A stretch of DNA of 64,000 bases from Neptunomonas antarctica (GTDB lineage Bacteria; Pseudomonadota; Gammaproteobacteria; Pseudomonadales; Balneatricaceae). Position 1 is the stretch's first letter; each line of letters starts with the position of its first letter. Where the stretch lies: NCBI RefSeq assembly GCF_001305295.1, contig NZ_LJSI01000036.1, forward strand, positions 1 to 64,000. The letters run 5' to 3'. The notes below the pieces were generated by a model. The model did no database searches and had not been told where the DNA came from. It saw only the letters and a program-made list of their open reading frames with translations. Positions 60,317 to 64,000 of this stretch are shown here, one piece after another. The position numbers and the translations under genes are program-made.

Positions 60317-61192
60317 TTAGTTCCTATAAAGATGAATACGTAAACTCGGTAAAAAAGGCTCAGGATCAATTAGGCTGTCTGAGCGAAGGGCACGACTTCT
60401 TTCGGGTGGTGGTGTTAATGTTAAATGATTATATTCGGGTAGAAATTCATCTTCCGTCAGGGGTACGAGTATAGGGAGTGGACAATTTCTGGCCATTCGT
60501 CGCCAGCTTTTTACGCCGGTTTTCCATGCCATATTGGCGCGAATGACCGGTGCTTGCTTTTGTATCTGGGCCATTATCGTTGTTTTGTTTAAGGGGGATA
60601 ATTTCTCTATCTGCCTTACGATATGTTCTTGTGATGTATCAAGTTTCAGCAGCATTTCCATTGCATTTTTCGCAGTTAGTTTACAAATGCTCCGGCCGCT
60701 ACTGTACCAGCTGAATCTGATTGTATCTGGACGGGAATCCAGTTGTGGAATATGTCGATAGCATTGCTTTAAATGCAGGCGGCCTAATCCTTGATGGTTC
60801 AGAGCAAGTGCTAGTGCGTGTGATCTTTGGTAGAGCTGTTGCGATACGTCGCTCAGTTCGGATTTTTTTAACGCGCTAACTGTATGCCGTAAACGATCTT
60901 TGCAGATATTAAGCTGGAAGGCGGCATTAAGTAAGTTCTCGTCAGCGCCTACTAGTCCGTAACTGGAATGTGTCCTGCGGCCATCCTGTTGGTCGCTATG
61001 CCAGATGTCAGTGTATCTTTGCCGAACCTGATTGATAGCGTCGTTATGTGTGATGATGGTTGTATCTGACTCTGTTGGCAGAGAAACAGGTCGTTCTGAG
61101 CGCGATAGTTCTTGGTCGAAAAAACACAGAGATAGTTTCAATAGCTCAAATGCTTCGATGACATCGTCCAATAGAGCGTGAGAAATTACCAT
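60317..61192 (-). CDS. Tus-like replication terminus site-binding protein
   Basis: A 291-residue protein that I place in the Tus (Ter-binding) family by eye. Matching segments: PDTIRFSWYSSGRSICKL near residue 159 against ATLRFGWANKHIIKNL in E. coli Tus, the preceding L-x-L-x-x-x-YR pattern, NCPLPILVPLTED near 237 against ACPTPLIALINRD, and the C-terminus LRIHLY against PRLHLY. Tus binds Ter DNA and stops replication forks approaching from one side. The usual Tus is about 309 residues. It follows the PilZ gene after 6 bases. Proper alignment would settle it; overall identity is low. Confidence 0.75.
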   Translation of the reverse strand: MVISHALLDDVIEAFELLKLSLCFFDQELSRSERPVSLPTESDTTIITHNDAINQVRQRYTDIWHSDQQDGRRTHSSYGLVGADENLLNAAFQLNICKDRLRHTVSALKKSELSDVSQQLYQRSHALALALNHQGLGRLHLKQCYRHIPQLDSRPDTIRFSWYSSGRSICKLTAKNAMEMLLKLDTSQEHIVRQIEKLSPLNKTTIMAQIQKQAPVIRANMAWKTGVKSWRRMARNCPLPILVPLTEDEFLPEYNHLTLTPPPERSRALRSDSLIDPEPFLPSLRIHLYRN

Positions 61193-61198
61193 GTTTAT

Positions 61199-61765
61199 TT
61201 ACGTCTCTACGGCGACTGAGTGCGTTGGCTGCGTTTTAATAACGCGCTGCGCGATCAACATGCGGCAGTTTTCAGGCATTCGGTAGAATGATATCGCTAC
61301 TTCGGAATCGTTAGGGTTTTTAATGATTCGTTGCACTTTTCCGTAGAGAAGGACGCCTGTCAAAGGTTCTTGAAAAATGAGTTTGATAGCCAAAAAATCA
61401 TCTATTTGATAAGGAGTGGTGGTCGTGAATTGCATACCGCCTTCGCTTAGATTGATTGATTGTTTAGTTAGTTTTTCAATCTTTAAACTGCTGGTCGCTA
61501 ACGTGCGGGTAATTAAATCCAGCTTCTCTGTTTGTAAACAGAACAGCTGGGCAAGTAGTGGGTGTGAATCAGATAGTTGCGCCAGTAAATCAGCTTGTTG
61601 CTTGTCGATATTCTGAACTTCGGAGAGTAGTTCAAAGTACGGAGAAACATCAAATTGAGTGGGTTGGATAGAATGCTCAACCTCATTCGCAGTGATAGGC
61701 TGGATTTCTAACGCCACATTTTTTTCGACCCGGTAAAACTGTCTTCTTTCCTGCTTCACAGTCAC
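61199..61765 (-). CDS. PilZ domain protein
   Basis: 188 residues. A PilZ domain for cyclic di-GMP binding is split over the chain: RRQFYR near residue 7 supplies the RxxxR motif, and NLSEGGMQF near 104 supplies the NxSxxG motif. An insertion of about 70 mostly helical residues lies between. From memory P. aeruginosa has a PilZ gene (PA2989) at the same place beside lolC. It is first in a minus-strand run ahead of the Tus-like gene, and divergent from lolC. Confidence 0.85.
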   Translation of the reverse strand: MTVKQERRQFYRVEKNVALEIQPITANEVEHSIQPTQFDVSPYFELLSEVQNIDKQQADLLAQLSDSHPLLAQLFCLQTEKLDLITRTLATSSLKIEKLTKQSINLSEGGMQFTTTTPYQIDDFLAIKLIFQEPLTGVLLYGKVQRIIKNPNDSEVAISFYRMPENCRMLIAQRVIKTQPTHSVAVET

Positions 61766-61853
61766 CCCCTGTTTATGTATCAGGATAGAGTATAACGGAG
61801 AATTTCTTAATTTTGTTAGAGTTACTGGGCCAACTGTGATTTAATCCGCGACC

Positions 61854-63098
61854 ATGTTCAGACCCTTTTCTATATACATAGGCTTGCGTTATACCGCAGC
61901 CAAACGCAGTAACCATTTTATATCCTTTATCTCCCTGGTCTCTATGCTGGGGTTGATGCTGGGAGTTGCGGCGTTGATTCTCGTCCTGTCAGTAATGAAC
62001 GGTTTTGATCGGGAGTTAAAAGACAGAATTCTTGGCATGGTTCCACATGCCAGTATCACTGGCTATCAAAAACCAATTGAAGATTGGCACCTTGTAGCTG
62101 ATATTGTCGAACAAGATGTTCGCGTCATTGCGACGGCTCCATTTATCAGTGCTCAAGGTATGTTGACCTATGGAGGCCAGGTACGTGGGGTGCTGGTGCA
62201 AGGTATTGACCCTGTTGCTGAAAGTAAAGTTTCCATCGTGTCTGAACATATGCTTAAAGGGGAATGGAATAACCTTGAAAGTGGTGAGTTTGGTATTGTC
62301 CTGGGTGATTTGCTAGCCCGCTACCTTGGCGCTCGTATGGGCGATAAAGTGACGCTTGTTTTGCCTGAAGCGTCGATCAGTGTGGCCGGTGTCACACCAA
62401 GACTAAAACGTTTTACCGTCGTTGGTACCTTTTCAGTAGGCGCTGAGCTGGATAGTTCTTTAGCTTATATCCATATTGATGATGCTGCTCGCCTAAAACG
62501 TATTAAGGCAGGCGTTGAAGGCGTTCGGGTTACCTTTACGGATTTGTTTAAAGCGCCGATTGCTGCACGTGAAATAGCGGCCCAGCTTGATGGCTATTTT
62601 CTTGTTTCAGATTGGACCCGCACGCACGGTAATCTTTTCCAGGCTATTCAGATGGAGAAGAAAATGATCGGACTGCTGCTCTTTCTGATTGTATTTGTCG
62701 CTGCCTTTAATATTGTGTCGACGCTGGTTATGGTCGTTACAGATAAAAAGTCTGATATTGCCATTCTGCGTACGCTGGGAGCAACGCCTGGTTTGATTAT
62801 GCGTATCTTTATGGTGCAAGGTGTTGTGATTGGTTTTGCCGGCACGTTGATCGGCACAGCATTGGGAGTGCTTCTTGCGTTGACAGTGACTGACCTGGTC
62901 GCGTGGGTAGAGCAAGTACTCGATATGCAGTTTTTATCGTCTGATGTCTATTTTATCAGTTACTTGCCTTCACAGCTGAATTGGAACGATGTCGTCATGA
63001 TTGCCTCTTCCGCATTGATAATCAGTTTTTTGGCCACCTTATATCCGGCGTGGCGTGCATCTAAAACACAACCGGCAGAGGCGCTACGCTATGAATAA
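61854..63098 (+). CDS. lolC: Lipoprotein-releasing ABC transporter permease LolC/E
   Basis: Extracts lipoproteins from the inner membrane for transfer to LolA. It has 414 residues: one N-terminal membrane segment (LGLMLGVAALILVLSVMNG near residue 34), a large periplasmic domain, and three C-terminal segments. The MacB/LolC FtsX-like region LVMVVTDKKSDIAILRTLGA near 292 contacts LolD. The N-terminal FISLVSM signature matches LolC. Confidence 0.93.
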   Translation: MFRPFSIYIGLRYTAAKRSNHFISFISLVSMLGLMLGVAALILVLSVMNGFDRELKDRILGMVPHASITGYQKPIEDWHLVADIVEQDVRVIATAPFISAQGMLTYGGQVRGVLVQGIDPVAESKVSIVSEHMLKGEWNNLESGEFGIVLGDLLARYLGARMGDKVTLVLPEASISVAGVTPRLKRFTVVGTFSVGAELDSSLAYIHIDDAARLKRIKAGVEGVRVTFTDLFKAPIAAREIAAQLDGYFLVSDWTRTHGNLFQAIQMEKKMIGLLLFLIVFVAAFNIVSTLVMVVTDKKSDIAILRTLGATPGLIMRIFMVQGVVIGFAGTLIGTALGVLLALTVTDLVAWVEQVLDMQFLSSDVYFISYLPSQLNWNDVVMIASSALIISFLATLYPAWRASKTQPAEALRYE

Positions 63099-63801
63099 TT
63101 CGACGGTAATGCTATGTGAAGGCGTAGGTAAAGTGTATACCGAGGCAGGTAGTGCACTAGAAGTATTGCGTGATATTCGTCTGTCTGTCGGTAAAGGCGA
63201 GCGTATTGCTATTATAGGAACATCGGGCTCGGGTAAAAGTACGCTGATGAATATTTTGGGTGGGCTTGAAGCGCCAACACAAGGAAGCGTTAGTGTAGGA
63301 GGCGAAGCACTTTATTCTGTTTCTGAAGAAAAAAGGGCGCAGATTCGAAACCGTCAACTCGGTTTTGTCTATCAATTTCATCATTTGCTTCCAGAGTTTG
63401 ATGCAGTTGAAAACGTTGCAATGCCCTTGTTGCTAGGGAATGTTGCTATTAATGAAGCCCGCTCACGAGCGCAGGAGATGTTGGTGGCTGTTGGTTTATC
63501 TGCTCGTTTTTCTCATAAGCCAGCTCAGTTGAGTGGAGGAGAACGGCAGCGTGTGGCGATTGCTCGCGCATTGATTGCACGTCCGGCCTGTGTGTTGATG
63601 GATGAGCCGACGGGGAATCTGGACAATCATACGGCTAATGATGTGCAGCAGCTGATGCAGAGTTTGAATAAAGAATTTCAGACATCATTTATCATCGTGA
63701 CACATGATTCAGAATTAGCTTACCGTATGGATCGGGTCATGGAGCTCAGAGAGGGTGGCTTACATCAAATTTCTGGTCCCGACGCATCTGCTACTACCTG
63801 A
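63091..63801 (+). CDS. lolD: Lipoprotein-releasing ABC transporter ATPase
   Basis: ATPase of the LolCDE complex; 236 residues from ATG 63091, overlapping the lolC stop by 8 bases. Walker A GTSGSGKST near residue 44, signature LSGGERQRVAIARAL near 149, and Walker B CVLMDEPTGNLD near 170; YQFHHLLPEFDAVENV is typical for LolD. Confidence 0.96.
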   Translation: MNNSTVMLCEGVGKVYTEAGSALEVLRDIRLSVGKGERIAIIGTSGSGKSTLMNILGGLEAPTQGSVSVGGEALYSVSEEKRAQIRNRQLGFVYQFHHLLPEFDAVENVAMPLLLGNVAINEARSRAQEMLVAVGLSARFSHKPAQLSGGERQRVAIARALIARPACVLMDEPTGNLDNHTANDVQQLMQSLNKEFQTSFIIVTHDSELAYRMDRVMELREGGLHQISGPDASATT

Positions 63802-63850
63802 TTGCCCCGCGCTCTATCCTTCTGACAGTTCAATCCTGCCCAATAGCTAG

Positions 63851-63871
63851 CTGACTGCTGACTGCTGACTG
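63851..63871. repeat. 7-bp tandem repeat, three copies
   Basis: CTGACTG occurs three times in a row between the convergent lolD and DUF2062 genes, two bases from the DUF2062 stop codon. It could expand or contract by slippage but changes no gene. Confidence 0.85.
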
Positions 63872-63872
63872 C

Positions 63873-64000
63873 TTAACGCTTGCGTCTGTCTGACCACGTT
63901 TTACGTACATGCCATATCCATAAAAACGACACACTAAAGTATCCAATCAGACTAAATATAACGCCACAGAATAGTGATCCTGCTAAGAGTGGCCATCCGA
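63873..64000 (-). CDS. DUF2062 family membrane protein, C-terminal end
   Basis: About 42 codons in the window; the start is beyond the right edge. The visible part has GWPLLAGSLFCGVIFSLIGY, a membrane helix, then LWIWHVRKTW and a basic tail SDRRKR, as in DUF2062 proteins, which from memory lie near lolD in Pseudomonas. Function unknown. Confidence 0.7.
   Translation of the reverse strand, partial: GWPLLAGSLFCGVIFSLIGYFSVSFLWIWHVRKTWSDRRKR

Overview
The window looks like a stretch of chromosome from a marine gammaproteobacterium, most likely of the Oceanospirillales group with Pseudomonas-like gene orders. This assignment is inferred from gene content (Na+-NQR, SthA, NhaB, PsrA, two-subunit pyruvate carboxylase) and moderate GC. 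It comes from no database search. Gene density is normal except between about 14.2 and 19.7 kb, where the DNA is AT-rich, gene-poor and carries decayed sequence. I see no rRNA, tRNA, CRISPR array or intact insertion sequence.

Layout. 0-2.3 kb: divergent ETF-ubiquinone oxidoreductase and etfBA, which carry electrons from acyl-CoA dehydrogenases to quinone. 2.6-5.6 kb: small accessory genes (hypothetical, flavin reductase-like, FemAB-like, HIT). 5.7-9.7 kb: aspS, yebC, ruvC and a TRIC-type membrane protein; ruvAB are not next to ruvC. 9.7-14.1 kb: a LysR regulator divergent from pycA-pycB. 14.6-19.7 kb: four PEP-CTERM proteins. Each is preceded by the same arrangement: an upstream TGTCAG...TACA element followed by a sigma54-type GG-N10-GC promoter. 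No exosortase lies in the window.

19.7-32.9 kb: yejABEF peptide importer, mltD, gloB, a methyltransferase, rnhA, dnaQ, nhaB and nudC, an order that from memory resembles Pseudomonas aeruginosa PA1807-PA1823. The promoter and first codons of gloB have been tandemly duplicated. 32.9-37.8 kb: SCP2 protein, sohB, psrA, an L,D-transpeptidase, nagZ and an MscS channel. 37.9-45.3 kb: prpD, a homocysteine S-methyltransferase, ilvD and acnA, a metabolic block that appears inserted into an otherwise Pseudomonas-like order (psrA-nagZ ... csiV-mfd-gap-nqr).

45.3-64 kb: csiV and mfd; gap; nqrABCDEF with apbE (covalent FMN attachment) and nqrM (iron-sulfur maturation) downstream; sthA; then on the minus strand a PilZ protein followed by a Tus-like replication-terminator protein; finally lolCD and the end of a DUF2062 gene. 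The two strongest leads are the shared sigma54/upstream-element control of the PEP-CTERM genes and the Tus homologue paired with a PilZ gene.
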